Part shown: one piece after another, positions 1 to 13,100 of the stretch | How positions within the stretch are numbered: position 1 is the stretch's first letter | Layout of the letters: every line of letters starts with the position of its first letter | Origin: Brugia malayi | Lineage: Eukaryota > Nematoda > Chromadorea > Rhabditida > Onchocercidae | Reading direction: 5' to 3' | NCBI RefSeq assembly: GCF_000002995.4 | Contig: NW_025062479.1 | Span: 7,555,721 to 7,619,720 of the forward strand | Length of the DNA: 64,000 bases | Translations under genes and position numbers: made by a program | Notes under the pieces: model-generated | The model's database searches: none | What the model was told of the DNA's origin: nothing | Seen by the model: the letters and a program-made list of their open reading frames with translations, nothing else

Positions 1-532
1 CAGAAATGTATTTGCTTATTGCATATATAAGCGAACAGGTGAAGGTGAGCTATAAGATATTAACATATTCGCATTTTAATACATAATTGCGATTGTACAT
101 ATAAACACATAAAATGAAAGGATCAGAACAAAACATCTCGCATATATATATATATATATATATAATAGGGTTTGAACTATCTTTAAAGCGTAAAAATACA
201 CTAAGAATAAAACAAACCTGCCCACGCATCTTCAATGTTTTGAATGCCATTATATCAATGATCTGCCCGAACTGAGAAAAAATTGCATAAAGAGCCTTCT
301 TGAGCTCTGAAAAAAGTATACTTTACTAATCTCATAGCACAAAATTTATGTTATAGTAAATGTAAATTACCTCTTCAATGAAAACTTCCAAGACATCTCA
401 CACTGCTTTCATTCAGCTTGCGCACATCAGAACTACAACGGAAGAGCTATTCAAAGGGCCGAACCTACCTTCCTTTTTCGTTTTTTCATTAAGATTGTTG
501 ATATAAATAGTGTGGTTTGGCTTTACATCCAT
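1..532 (-). CDS. U1A/U2B''/SNF-family spliceosomal RRM protein, 5' part (partial)
   Basis: This is the N-terminal half of the first RNA-recognition motif of the snRNP protein family that binds U1 stem-loop II and/or U2 stem-loop IV. Exon 1 is 532 to 469 and starts [20 protein letters not shown], which contains the RNP2 motif IYINNL. Exon 2 is 306 to 218 and reads [14 protein letters not shown], then [13 protein letters not shown]. The two exons join in phase with GT/AG borders. The next exon (the RNP1 part, AFVIF in relatives) is not visible in bases 1-217, so the gene continues off the left edge. The start [13 protein letters not shown] and the loop FKTLKMRGQ resemble U2B'' more than vertebrate U1A. 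Many invertebrates use one protein for both roles. The start is supported by a 3' splice site 11 bases upstream of the ATG. The family call is firm; which paralogue it is remains open. Confidence 0.9.
138..163. repeat. (AT)n microsatellite
   Basis: A run of alternating A and T of about 25 bases lies in the intron following exon 2 of the RRM gene. It is simple-sequence DNA with no coding signal. Confidence 0.85.
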
Positions 533-543
533 GACGAATGTAC

Positions 544-553
544 CTGGAACCAA
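544..553 (-). promoter_or_regulatory. 3' splice acceptor just upstream of the U1A/U2B'' start; candidate trans-splice site
   Basis: Read on the minus strand, the sequence is TTGGTTCCAG followed by 11 bases and the ATG at 532. No upstream coding exon is needed, so this could accept a spliced leader or end a 5'UTR intron. It is inferred from position and consensus only. Confidence 0.45.
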
Positions 554-3500
554 TAAAGTCATAATAACATCAAAGAAATACGTCATTGACTCCTCACACC
601 CAAACCACGAATGAAGCTTATTCCAGCCAGGTTAAAGTCTTTAACAATCCGGAGTGGTAAAACGCAGCCGATGATTTCACCATCTCCAACGAAGTTATGG
701 GAACGTACTCTCGCTATGAAACTCACTGATCTTATGACCCACATTACCAAATAACACTAAGTAGCCGTCTTCAAATAGACTTTCTGGAGAAATTTTCGTT
801 TATGCGATATTCTACATTTATGTATCATCCTAGTCCTAGTCAGATCTCTTGCACAACCGCTAGTCAACTACTTGGTATTGCCTTTTTTCAAGATTATACT
901 ATCGAGCATCTGGAAACCCTTCTTCCAAAAAAGAATTTCAGCCATTTGTCCAGCACTTCATCCCGCCTGCATATGAACAGTATACAATACAATTTCGTCA
1001 GCTTACCTGGAAGTCAAAAGTTCTGATTACTATTACAAAATGGAAGTAGTCATTACTGCGCACTTAGAAAAATGACAATTCTTCGTGCAAGCCGAAAGTT
1101 GTCGCTTTGAGAAAATCAATTTCATTTCGAGGCTACATATTGTCCACGATTTTTGCAATAGGGCCAAACATGAGACTTTATTTAGGGATTGCACTCATGG
1201 CTGATATTGTTCCAGGTGCTGAATTAAATTAGACTGAAGTGGAGGAGTACGGCGCTTTTATTGAGGACGCATTGTTTTTCCGACAAGGCAATCTGAATAT
1301 TGTATCTCTTCCTAACAACGTGTGAAAGTTCCATGTACCAACTGCAGGAATGAAACTGGTTAGTGAAAGATCGGGAAATAACAGTCCAGTTGTTTCAAAT
1401 TTCCAAATCCCGAACACCTGCAGTTGACCCGCTGAGACCTGCCAAGTATGCTTTTCACATTTATTCGTCTAATGTTAATCTACTTTTATTTCTGTTTGTT
1501 TAGCCAAAGTGGACACATGTTTTTTGGGGTGCCAGTTTCTGGTGTTATCCATTATACGTTCTTGTCAATTTACATCGCGTGGAAGTTGTAAAATATGACA
1601 TATATGGGAATTTAATACAAGACACGGTAAGCACACGATTCATCTTTGGTCCAGCTCTTGAATTTTCAAACATATGACTTAGTAACTCAAGCCTTGTCAT
1701 GCGAAAGACTGACCATATACCAATTGTATGCATTTGTCCCACATTTCAGAGGACACGTTTAACCTGTTCGATATTATTTGTACATCATTCCAATCTATTT
1801 CAGGCAGTAGCGGAATATTGGTGGCGTTACCCAGCTAGAAAAAAGGATCGGCAATAGCTGCCTACTCCTAGACTATAAAAATGCACGTGGTCCAATATTC
1901 ACATAACTCGTTATGTAGAAGGTGTAACATGCCTTGAAATTTCCAAGTCTCCGCAATCTACATTCGTCCTGTATAATTCGTATCAATAAATTTTCATACC
2001 ACAGTAACTGTTTTCATTATTCATCAAACCCTTTAAATGTTATTCGGAATCTATTGTAAGCCAAAATGATCAGAACTTCCTCTACTTAAATATGCAAGCT
2101 CACATCCGGTGATAGAACGTCTTAGTTTCCTGCTGTTAGCTGCAATTACGAACTCATTATCAAGGCAGCGTCACCAAACAAAAGAACAAAATCCACACTG
2201 ATACAAATACAAAATAGCACAGTTTTCAAATATTGTGGTGAATAAAAATGTCCAGACTCCAAACTGTTATCATTAAATGACAGATTCCTTCCGCAAAAAC
2301 ACTTCTTAAAATTTGACAGTTTTAACTTGGAACAAAAATGCAACCTTTTCCTGAATCAGGCTTGCATACAAAACACCATGATATTGAACATACAAACAAT
2401 AACATGAAACGTACAAACACATCGCAGATGGAAATCGAAAATAATATAGCTTATACACAATAGGAGATGTATAAAATCAATATATCAGCAATAAAAATAC
2501 TCCAAAATACACTTGAGAAAATTGGTGAATAGTGACATTTAAACAACTGATCCTATAGGGTTATCCATAAAATAATTCTCACGTCAAACAACAAATGTCA
2601 CAAATGAATGATTTTGATTCTCGCAGCGGAAAAACGGACGTATTGTCAATAGTTCAATAACAAAACTTCATTTGAAACACACAACTGTAAAATGAAATAG
2701 GTAGAGAGAATAACAAATTTCCTGACCAAATGAATTCCATTTTGTTCAGCCACAAATATTTTCGACATTATTCCGATCAGCGAAACCACTCACCCTCAAC
2801 TGATATGCAGGTAACTGCTGCACAGATAAGTAACAGGATATTGAGGCATGACGGGAAGCAAAATCAGAAAAAGTAATATTTCTTTTCAAGCACACCGGAT
2901 ACCGAATAATAATCCCTCAGCTCGAAAAGATACCAACCGATGTCTCTCTGGCCTGAACAGTCTGCGACCCAAAAAGTTAAACCTTCCTTGCTCCTAAAAA
3001 TATTTCAGTTAAAGAAAACCCTTAGTTTCACAGTCGGTTATTGAACTAAATGTTCAAAGCATATAAAGTTAAAAATATACAACCGAGGAGGGAATCAAAA
3101 TGTGTTTTTCGCGACATTGTTCTAGTCCCAATTCCAAGTAAATGAACTAAAGCTATCAGGTCTGATAAAACCGGACCAGTCAACAAAGCTGGCATCCAAC
3201 AAACATCTCGTCAGGATTTTGATCAAGAAAAAAAAATGCTAAAAAAGCATGAAACCCTCGAGTGAATGACTACAAGTGAATCACAGACACTTAACTATCT
3301 GTTGATTTCAACTCGGCAAAATTCCTGTTGTATAACTGTGTTTTAGTAAGCATGGAGATAGTTTAATAATATTAAAAAAAAAAAAAAAAAAAAAACTATC
3401 GGAAACACAATTACACAAGGCATTCATGGGAAAAATAAAGCAACACTAATGCATTATCAATTTGAATTTTGCCATATAAAAGGAGTGCATAATCAAAACT

Positions 3501-3930
3501 GTTAACAACATGCTGAGAACAAAAAAAGCACAAATGGCGTTTTCTGTTAATGATAGCTGCTGCTTCAGGTGCTTTGGTGAAACACAACGTTAATTAATAA
3601 GAACACACTTCCATTGCCAAAAAACGTTAGACAAGTCTGCGCAAACTTAGAATTCGAGTGCCACTAAACCATATTTAACACGACTGTCTCTATGTCATCA
3701 ATTTCAAATTCCTTACATTCGAAAATCTTCCTAACATTTTCCGAGACAATTTTTAGATATAGCAAATATGAAAGCTACAAAATAAATATTACATAACTAC
3801 TACAGGAATCATTAGTTCTATCTAAACATATAAAACTACTGATTCATTAATCTGATTTTACCAAGCAAATTAGTCCTAATTTCTAATATGCTCAGCTCAG
3901 ACTACGCGTACTTACCTAAGAAATTTAAAA
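554..3930. other. Intergenic DNA with no recognisable gene
   Basis: Short open frames occur on both strands but none shows a known domain, consistent splice phasing, or homology I can recognise. The stretch holds a 20+ base poly-A run at about 3375-3396 and should include the 3'UTR of mep-1 at its right end. An additional 3' exon of mep-1 within it cannot be excluded. Confidence 0.5.
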
Positions 3931-6900
3931 CTAACCCTCACAAGAAGTTTTTGGGATAAACAAACCTGCTGCATAAGTTGCCTGTTCTGGTCGACTCCGT
4001 AAAGCATAACCCCGAGCTGCGAATTGTGTTTTTCATAGAAGTAAATGTTACAATACTTAACTTTTTCTCGCCTCATCGTCCAGTATTGTTTTTTCCAATC
4101 AGACAGCGAGTTAAAACGAAGTACTGCAATCATGTACATCCTTCTAAGCCTTCAAGATTTTATCATACACTTTTTTGTGATGAATCACTTGATCGAAAAC
4201 ATCGGTGCAATTCATGCATGACATTTTTATTTTCGTTAGTTCCAATTATTAACACTCGAAATTTCGAGATAATCTGTCCAGATCTGGTCCAAAATTTCCC
4301 CAAATCTTCGTTTCTGTCTTTAGTACTTATCTCCCGTCAGATCAAGACGAAAAATCTGCGAGCAAAAAAATCGGTTAGCACATAAACAAAATAACTGAAC
4401 AGAAAGTAATTGCGTCGTAGAAGGAATCTATATTTTTAAACTGTGTCCCGACCTCAAAAAACATGCAAATTAAACTTGTGAGAGAATTAAAGACAAAGTA
4501 GGTTTGTCAGATATCAAATCCAACTTTACTATGCATATTTGTTTCCCAGAAATATGAGGAACAAAAAGCATGCAACAGGCCATGAATTCGACAAGCTAAG
4601 CATGGGCACAGCAACACACAACTGGCTAATAAGCAAAGCTGAATCTTCCAACATGTTTCCAACAATTTCCAACAACTTCCAACATCAAAGCAATGTTCAC
4701 ATATCTAAGGTAAATGGAGTGAATTCTAAACAAATCAAAATTACCCGATGTTGAGCTAACTGCACTGTTCAAAACGGAATTTTGAGTAGGATTTTTAGGA
4801 TGTACGGTGTTCAAATGTACTTCGAGTTTGCTGTAGCTACTGCACTTGAAGGCACAAACATCGCAGCTGTACATAATCTCAGCAGAACATAATTTTACTT
4901 GATGATCCGTTACCAAATGTTGCAACATATTGAATGCATACTGCTGGAAAGAGTTTAATGTTTATATCAGTTAAAAAAGATGCTAAAAAAGCAATAAATG
5001 ATGTTTAATGAAAAAACTATCGATTCAAATTTAAACAACGGAAACAAGGTTGAGTACTGAGGAACAGATATTACCTTGCCACAATGCTTGCAACGCCCAC
5101 CATCTTCTTTTTTCTGCGCTTTTGTTAAGAGATCAGAAGTGACAAGGCCATGTGCCATGACAAGATGTCGTTCCAGTCCTTCATATGTCCAGAATCTATC
5201 ACGACAACGACTACATGCCAATGGTGCACCCTGAAACAGATTATAATGAAATATATGCGATGAATAAAAACAAAAGATTGAAGGAGGAAAATAGATATAT
5301 TTTTGTGCAAACTGGGAACAACAGATTGTATTCATTGTGTTATGAAATGCTTGTTTACCTGCTGCATATCAGCTGATGTTTTCCCACGCATCTGTTTGTG
5401 AAAGAGTTGTAAATGTGTCAGATATCGATCCCTATCTTGGACATTCTGATCACAGATTTCACAAACATTGTTGTTATGTCCAGAGGATACAACTCCACCT
5501 AATTGTGTACGAGATGCTGGAACCTACAAACAAAAAACTACTGATTTTGTCCATGGTGCATGGCACTCCATCCGAATACCCTGACTTGAAACTTCACTCG
5601 CCTAAAAAAGTGGATGAAGCACATATATTAAGATGGTTCGTTACAAAGATTCTGAAAAATATAAGCTCCTACGTTGCAATTCAGACATTCTCACAATTTA
5701 GCACTTCAAATGAGAGCAACGATTGCTCCAAACTCTCTTTTAGGAATATTGAATACGTTTTATTAAAACCCCATCTTTTTTCATACTTAGCTTGAGAAAA
5801 TTTCCAAATTATTTTGATAAACACAAAAAATCTCTCGTCAGAAAGAAAGTTAGACCGAACAACATAGATAAAGACCATGAGGGTTCTGCACTAAAAATGC
5901 TTCGCAATAAATTTATGATAACACATAACATTAAGATAATGTTCAGCTTTCTTTATATGTAGCACAAGCAACAAGCTTTGACTACTATAATATAAACAAA
6001 ACTATATGATATTAACTTGCACATGTCATCAGAAATCATATAAAAAAAATACTTGCGGTGGTGCTCTAATACGTCCAGCAAGTGAAGCGGCTGTGTGTTG
6101 GGCCACAGTTGGTCCACGGATTCCGGTAGCCACTCCGCGTTGGGCGAATAAAGACAACCCCGGAGTACGCATTCCGCTAACAGCAGCACGCTGCAACTGT
6201 TGCTGCATTGCTAAAAAATATCACAGTTTATGGTTAAGGGCTTTGAGAATCTACTTAAAACTGAAAATTGACAACTAGATCTTTTTCGAATAAAACTGGA
6301 AGACAACAAATGATCACATACAACTCTTTTATTTCTAACACTGATCGGAAATCACATATTTCGTTACCTGCCAAGAGACTTGGATTTCCTATTAACGAAG
6401 ACATCTTTGCCTGCTGCTGCTGATGAGCTACCGCTTGTGCTGCCCTTATCCTTTGCTATAAATTCTTTTAAATTATCGAACACAACCAAATACGAACGTT
6501 AAAACAACACTACTAGTATTTGGTTTCACACTACATATATTCCCAAAACTGAAAAACATGAATAACTGAAAAGCAAGATGCATTTATGCTTTGAAAATGC
6601 AAAAACGAAACTAAAACCTCAACTTTTAAATAGTACCTGTTGTAAAAGGAGTGCAGCTTGCTGCTGCTGTGCTGCCAAAAGTGCTGAATTAGTTACAGCA
6701 GTCTGACTACGTCGTTGTTGTAATTGTTGTTGCTGCTGCTGCGCCAGTTGCGCACGTTGCAGTTTCTAAAATGAATTCAAGAGTAGTTAATGGGGATAAG
6801 ACTCCATCCTTAAGTTTCAGAAGATATGTAGAAACAATGAAAGCAGCTTCGTCATATTTCCGCGAATAAAAAAATCAATAAACAAACCTCTACTTGCTGT

Positions 6901-9900
6901 CGTTGCGCCACTTGTTGTTGCTGTAATATTGTTGGATCAACTGGAGGTTTATCCCATAACCAATGATTGATGGCACTGACATCCTGTGGATGCTTTGGTG
7001 CCATTATTAGGCTGGAATACAAGTTGGATTGAGGTTAGAAGTTTATGAAACCATCACGCAGACTATCAAATTAGCTAACTCATTCACACATGCAAGATGG
7101 AAACCGCTATTTTCTTTCATATCTTGCCATAAAAATTTAGGGTATTTATTTGTACGGTGAATCCATAACTTGCACTCACCGAACTCTATTCAGATCTCTA
7201 CGACACATTTTCAGATGCTGGTCTCGTTGTCCTTTGTACATGAAATCTTCGTTACAACATGGACAAGGGTTTCGAGGAATAGCTTCTTCTTTTCCAGCTA
7301 CCAAATCATGTTCCCTTCTGAACTTGACATAATCGTATTAAAATTGTTTAGTAATCTAGAAAATAACCAGAGACCATTTATGCCACAAGATAAGCAAGAT
7401 GAACAAAAAACCTACAGATAATGCTGTGAAATCATATTTTCATTGGTAAAGAATTCAGGACATAGTGCACATTGGTATTTCCTGCCATCAAAGTGTGGTG
7501 TTTGACGATGCACCGAAAGAATGATTCGTGATTCGGTTCGGAAGTTGCAGAGCTGACAAGTATACTGTTTCAGTTTATAGGGTTCATTTTTCTTTCGCAA
7601 GGCTTCCCACACTGGTTTAAGCTGTTGTGCAACCTCAAACAGGACTTATATGTTTTAGGAGATTTTTAATTAAAGAAATAGATGATATAAATTTAACTAA
7701 GGAATAAAAAATAGGAACAAAAAGATAAAAAATTAAAGAACAAAATAAAAAACTTAAAGATATACACATAAAGGATATAATTAAAGATAATAATCTTCTA
7801 CATGCTGCAAAGGAACTGATGAAGAAACTGAATCCAAACCATGGACTTCAACGCAAGAAAAAAGCAAGCAATAATTAAAATTATGGAATGAAAATTATAG
7901 GAAACATAAGAACCTGCTTATACGTTTCCATATTTTTCGGAGTTTCAGGCAAATTTTTTGCATGGACGATGTCAGAATATGTAGATTCCTGGACAAGATC
8001 TTGTCCAATGTCCATCAACAACTTCGTCATATGAGGAGCGGGATGCCCCAATTTCAACAAATGTCGTTCGCGTTTTTCAGCTTCAGAAAGCTTTGGCCTT
8101 TCGTCACCGAACATCCGTCCGATTACTTTTGATAAAGGTGCATCAGGATCATGTTCGATCAGCAAATCGACAACCTAAGAACAATTTATTAGCCTCTACG
8201 CGTTAAATATCCGGATGATTTTGAACTCATTTTAGCATTTCAATTTCACTTAAAAGCGGATGACTTTCAAAATACAAAGATGTTGTTAAATTTTTTGCAC
8301 AGAAATGTTGAAAGATACCTGCGATGGCGGGAAACTAATGGTGTTTGGCAACACCAGCTGTTTATCCAGTATAAGTTTTCGAACTGACAGAGGTTCACGT
8401 TGCACTTGAATATTAATGGCTCCTAATAATGCATCCAACACTTTCCTGCATAGAAAATGCAGAAAGAATACTAAAGACACAACATCTCATGATCTCTGAC
8501 TTTCATTGGATCTATTCCTAAACCAAATACACCACTATATTAAGGATCTTTTGCCCATAAATCACTCCCATTTACCATAGAACTACCAAAATTTTCGCGT
8601 GATCAACGATGAAAGAAATATGCCTTACCACTTATCGTCGTCTCACAGAACTTGCTCACCTTTCAATATTCGCATTCTTCTCGATTGCATCTTTGACATA
8701 AGCCTCTAACTTGTTCAATAAAGCTTCACCACTGGTCAATTCTGGTTTCTTCTCTCCCGCCTAAAATGTATATCATTTAAAATCTTGCAAAACAAAATTT
8801 ATTTTTTGTTTACTCATAACATAATATGCAGCTCTGAGAAAAATGCAACTGAACCTGAGTGTCTGGATCATCTGGCACTGGTGATTTTGCTTTTTTCTTC
8901 TTTGCAGGTGGCTCACCACTTGAATCAGGTTCATCATGGTCGTCATCTAGCTCTGCAAAATTAATTTAATCGTGGCAACAAAGTAGTCCAATAATCTAAT
9001 CTTTTCCAAAGAAAGCCCAGCAAGCCTTAAAAAAGCTATAGAAATGCATTCATAGATTTTGGGCAATAAAGAGTGGTACACAAAAAGGAGTCAGCACTGA
9101 CAGAAAATATGGCTGACAAAAAAAGTATGAAATTGAAATACGAGACTTCATACACTTCAATAAGGATAACACTTTCTTTTATAAATATTAATCAGTTAAG
9201 ACTTCAAGAATTAACACTGCTTACCTATGCATTCCACAGGTGTCGATTTATTACTACTTTCTATGAACACTGCTGTCTTACCATTTCCTTTATTTCCACA
9301 AGGCTCGTTTTCAATTACAATGTCATTTTCCATCGTATCTAACCCATTAGAATCTGTAAAGTACCTACCAATTTCTCAGAATGAAATCAAACTATCTCAT
9401 TAAAGCGTATATGATTAACTAAGAAAAAAAAGTCTATAAGTGCTCATCAATATAAATTACGAGAAACCGACCAAAATTTCACATTTGAAAATGATCCTAA
9501 AACATACCCTTTTCATCAACGTTGTCAATACAACCATTTTCACCGGAGAAAGTTGGTCTCGTGCAATCTCCATTATTCCTGTCATCCCGATGCTGCTCTT
9601 CATCGTTTACAATCTTTTCATTAACCCAGACACCATTTCTGATAGCTTCTATTGATTTATCCACATAATTCCTTGAAATATTATCTGAGATCGAATTGTT
9701 TTGAGCCTTCTTCAGCGATGTCTGCAAGACAGAAGTGGATGAAGTTATCATGGACGGGTCAAAAAAAGATCACAAAAGAACATCTCGCACAACTGCAAGT
9801 CAACTTAATTAAGTGACTTATTAATTAACCAACTGACTTACCAATTAAGCTGTCAATTTAAATTAACTTATTACAAGTTAAATCAACTTATTGATGATAA

Positions 9901-10067
9901 GAAAGACATAGAAGACGTTCCATTTATAGATCAGGAATGTTGACGTGTTTCGAAAATTTAAAAACTACTTGTAAAGTAGAATCCATATCAACACCAACTG
10001 ACGTATGCACTTCGTTCTCAGTCACTTTACAATTGTTAGCCATCGACTCATCGTCCAAAGTAATCAT
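3931..10067 (-). CDS. mep-1: MEP-1, seven-zinc-finger, glutamine-rich chromatin repressor
   Basis: In C. elegans, MEP-1 works with LET-418/Mi-2 and HDA-1 to keep germline genes off in somatic cells, and it binds the MOG DEAH-box helicases. Seventeen exons join in phase: 10067-9969, 9721-9508, 9353-9225, 8952-8855, 8760-8660, 8445-8319, 8174-7914, 7633-7416, 7317-7180, 7011-6888, 6765-6637, 6455-6368, 6210-6053, 5523-5359, 5230-5075, 4943-4745 and 4016-3931, giving about 829 residues. An acidic/lysine-rich N-terminal half is followed by three fingers (CQLC...H, CALC...H, CPCC...C; about residues 350-450), a Gln/Ala-rich stretch (about 480-600), and four more fingers (CEIC, CSRC, CKHC, CDVC; about 640-790). 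That makes seven, as in C. elegans MEP-1. The C-terminus is uncertain: the frame reads through a possible GTTTGT donor at 3965 to a stop at 3931, and another downstream exon is possible. The start is supported by a splice acceptor 13 bases upstream. Confidence 0.85.
9800..9893. repeat. Degenerate AT-rich short repeats in mep-1 intron 1
   Basis: Imperfect copies of a TTAATTAA/ACTTATTAA-like word recur over about 90 bases. The feature is intronic and of low complexity, with no coding potential. Confidence 0.5.
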
Positions 10068-10080
10068 TTTGCACCATGCA

Positions 10081-10090
10081 CTGCGAAAAC
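10081..10090 (-). promoter_or_regulatory. 3' splice acceptor upstream of mep-1 ATG
   Basis: On the minus strand GTTTTCGCAG is followed by 13 bases and the ATG. A second acceptor-like TTTTCAG lies about 24 bases further upstream, around 10106-10112. Either could receive a spliced leader or end a 5'UTR intron. Confidence 0.45.
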
Positions 10091-10112
10091 AGAACGGTTG
10101 AAGAAGCACCAA

Positions 10113-13100
10113 CTGAAAATAAACATCCTATATTTAAAATACGTCAGTTAGAAAAGGGAATAGTACCTCGCGAAGAATAACGTCCTAGGAAACACATTGG
10201 GAAAATGAAAAACAGAAGGACAAGAAATGAAGCAGTGAATTTTTGTTGAACTGAATGACAGACAAATCAGTTATAAGTCATGACCAGAAACAAAAGTCAG
10301 TACCGCATCCAACAGTTGAAGATTGAGTTGAAATCATCAATATTCAATTCATTTCTAGAAAGCGACCCCCTTAAGTCCAGTATTTGCCTCGCAGAAAAGA
10401 AGTACTGCAAAAGCGATACCCCATTACGGAGATTGGATGAACGAAGAATATCCCAAACACCTGAAAACGAAGATCAAGGTCCATCCGAAATATTTATGTC
10501 TCTACGATCACTCAATACCATTCCTGTATTTCTGTATAAGATGACAGTGTGATATACAACTCAACTTTACTTTCCAGTTCACGTCCATGTCAAAAGTGAA
10601 TAAAATCCAAAAGATACGGGAACTTCCTCAGTAGGGTTTTAAAATAATAGCTGTGCAGTGGGACAGATATGTAATGGATGTCCCAGCGTCAACTGAATTT
10701 AATACTCTTATCTGGAACAGAACCGGAATTCCATGAACATAGCAAAATACTGTCAGTACAGTCTAGTGTGGAAGTATACAAAACGTGGTTTAACAGTAAC
10801 AGAACCGAAAGACGAAAATTGTTAATAAGGGTCCCGGTCAGCGTTCGCAATCCGTTCAGTTTCGGTGGGTTACAGCTGCCGCGTGCGAATTCAGGCAGTT
10901 GCCGCATGCGAGAGCGTTCACATATCGATCGATCCCAGAGCAACATGTACCCCTTCACCACAATATATATTGACGGTGGCGGTCCACGTCAACTCAACAC
11001 CAAAACCCACTCGACAGCATTTAAAGAGAAGGAACCTAACCGTGATTAACTGGAAATCCTCGGCGTAGGGAAGGAAGAGGCAATCAATCCCTTCACGAAA
11101 AACTTATATATTCGAAATACTTATTGAAGATAAAAGGAGGAAACAGTCTTCGAAATTATCAGGTTTGCACCCAATGCACCAACCTCCTCAGCAGGAGGCA
11201 TCTTTCAGCCTCAAATTCATGGACTTTAAAACAAATCGGATGGAGATATTTTCCAGATGAGGTAAGACCTGTACAGAGCAGATACCTTTCCAGATCTGAA
11301 TTTGGAAATGTCTATAAATTTTGTTTGTACAATGATTTGGAAATTCTGTCACAATATTCTCGAAGAATAAAACAGAGTCGCTTGGGAAAACGAACACTGG
11401 AAAATTATTGTTTACAACTCTTCAGGGCTGTCAGCAGTCTTTTGCATCATAGGCTTCAGCGGAATCATTATCAACTTATCTATTGGCACACACTTTAATA
11501 AGGGCTAAATCACATCTAAACATCTGAAACATAATTTTAAGATCCGCAGTATTTCATCTGTAGGAAACTTTTGAATTAAAGCTGACATCAGGACTCAGTG
11601 AACATCAGCCTACTTCACTATTTCAACCAATATTCTCACATTCTAAGAAAAAAAGAGAAGGACCGGTATCTCCATTAAACTCCTCCAGCTCTTTTAGAAA
11701 TCCCAATAATGGTTACAATTCAGATTGTTCAACTAATAAAGTTAATACTGTGTTTTCCATAACAGAATAAAATAGGCCAAAAATTTCCAACTAATATGCA
11801 GGTTTCAACTGCCTTTTTCACTCACTCCTACGCTAGTTAAGCGCTGGAAATGGGGGTAGTACGCAAAAATTCCAAAGGGATTTATTCGTGCTACATAGTG
11901 CACCCGACAAGCTCTGTTGGCGCTCACTGGTAATATTCAAATTTCAAACACTAACGTGACACCTTTGAAACCAGAGACAAGTAACGGAAAGTCCTATATT
12001 TCATTTAGTATCCTATCACATAAATACACATACACACAACCATATATGCACTTCAGAACTTTTAAATTTTGTCCGCAGCAAAGCCGTGACCCTTTAACCT
12101 TCAATGGATATCCCTCCCGATCTCGTTCAATTATACCAGTTCTAAGCTATTTTTTCATGAAATATTTCCTCACCTGTAGCTAGAAATGGGAACTTTTGAG
12201 CTTCCCTAAACTTACAGAGTCGAACAATAAAATCACGAATTGTAACTACACCCTAAAAGCTCAGTGAAAAACAAACTATTGAAATGTGTACTTACGTGAC
12301 CTGTCGTCCACCTTACGCTACGTGACCTAACTTCGTAATATACCCAACTCTTACATTTATATACACCACTTCCCCAAGCATACGGCAACATACATAAAAT
12401 AACAAACATCGGTACCGACCTATCTACCGACTGACCAAACAGACACAAACAACGCTTGAACAATTGATGTCGGTCGTGCCACACCACTTCTTTCGTCGCG
12501 TCGTCGCGCGGCAACAAGTTATCAGTATTGAAATAGTTATGAATGTCCTGGATAGCAAAGGAAGCACAGCTGATGGTCACTGGTCGTGTTCCACAATTGT
12601 GGCATAGTGCTCTCTCCAAATTATGGCCAAAGATAAGGGAGTCCGTATAACAGCAGAAGCAGTGCTTTAATAGGCATTATCTGATTTCCGAAAATACTTA
12701 AAAGTCCGGAACTCAGACTTCGAAGATGCAGTTAATGTTCCATTTAAAAGGTCGCCAAAACGGACTTGTATGAGAGACTACCTACTACCTGAATTGAACC
12801 CTGAAATCTTGCGCAGCTCCAGAAGCCAAGATCGCAGTCGCGCTACGGGCTCAAACTTTCAAATTGCTTTGTGGCGCGCAACAGAGAAAGAATCAATGAG
12901 GATATATTGTAACCGGAGATGTGACACTATAGCCCTAATATATAACAATACATTAATATACGCTGATCGCTCAAAAAATTAAACAGTTGAAGGAGTTTTC
13001 TCAGGACGATACGATATGTTCTCCCAGTCACAAGCTGTAAGTTAAGGAAGAACTGCAGGTAAACATGACATCATTAGTTCTTAATTCATACTAAAATTTG

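Noticed and set aside
10689..11068. Overlapping open frames on both strands in the CG-rich patch
   Set aside because: They occur because the locally higher GC content removes stop codons; no domain or splice structure supports them.
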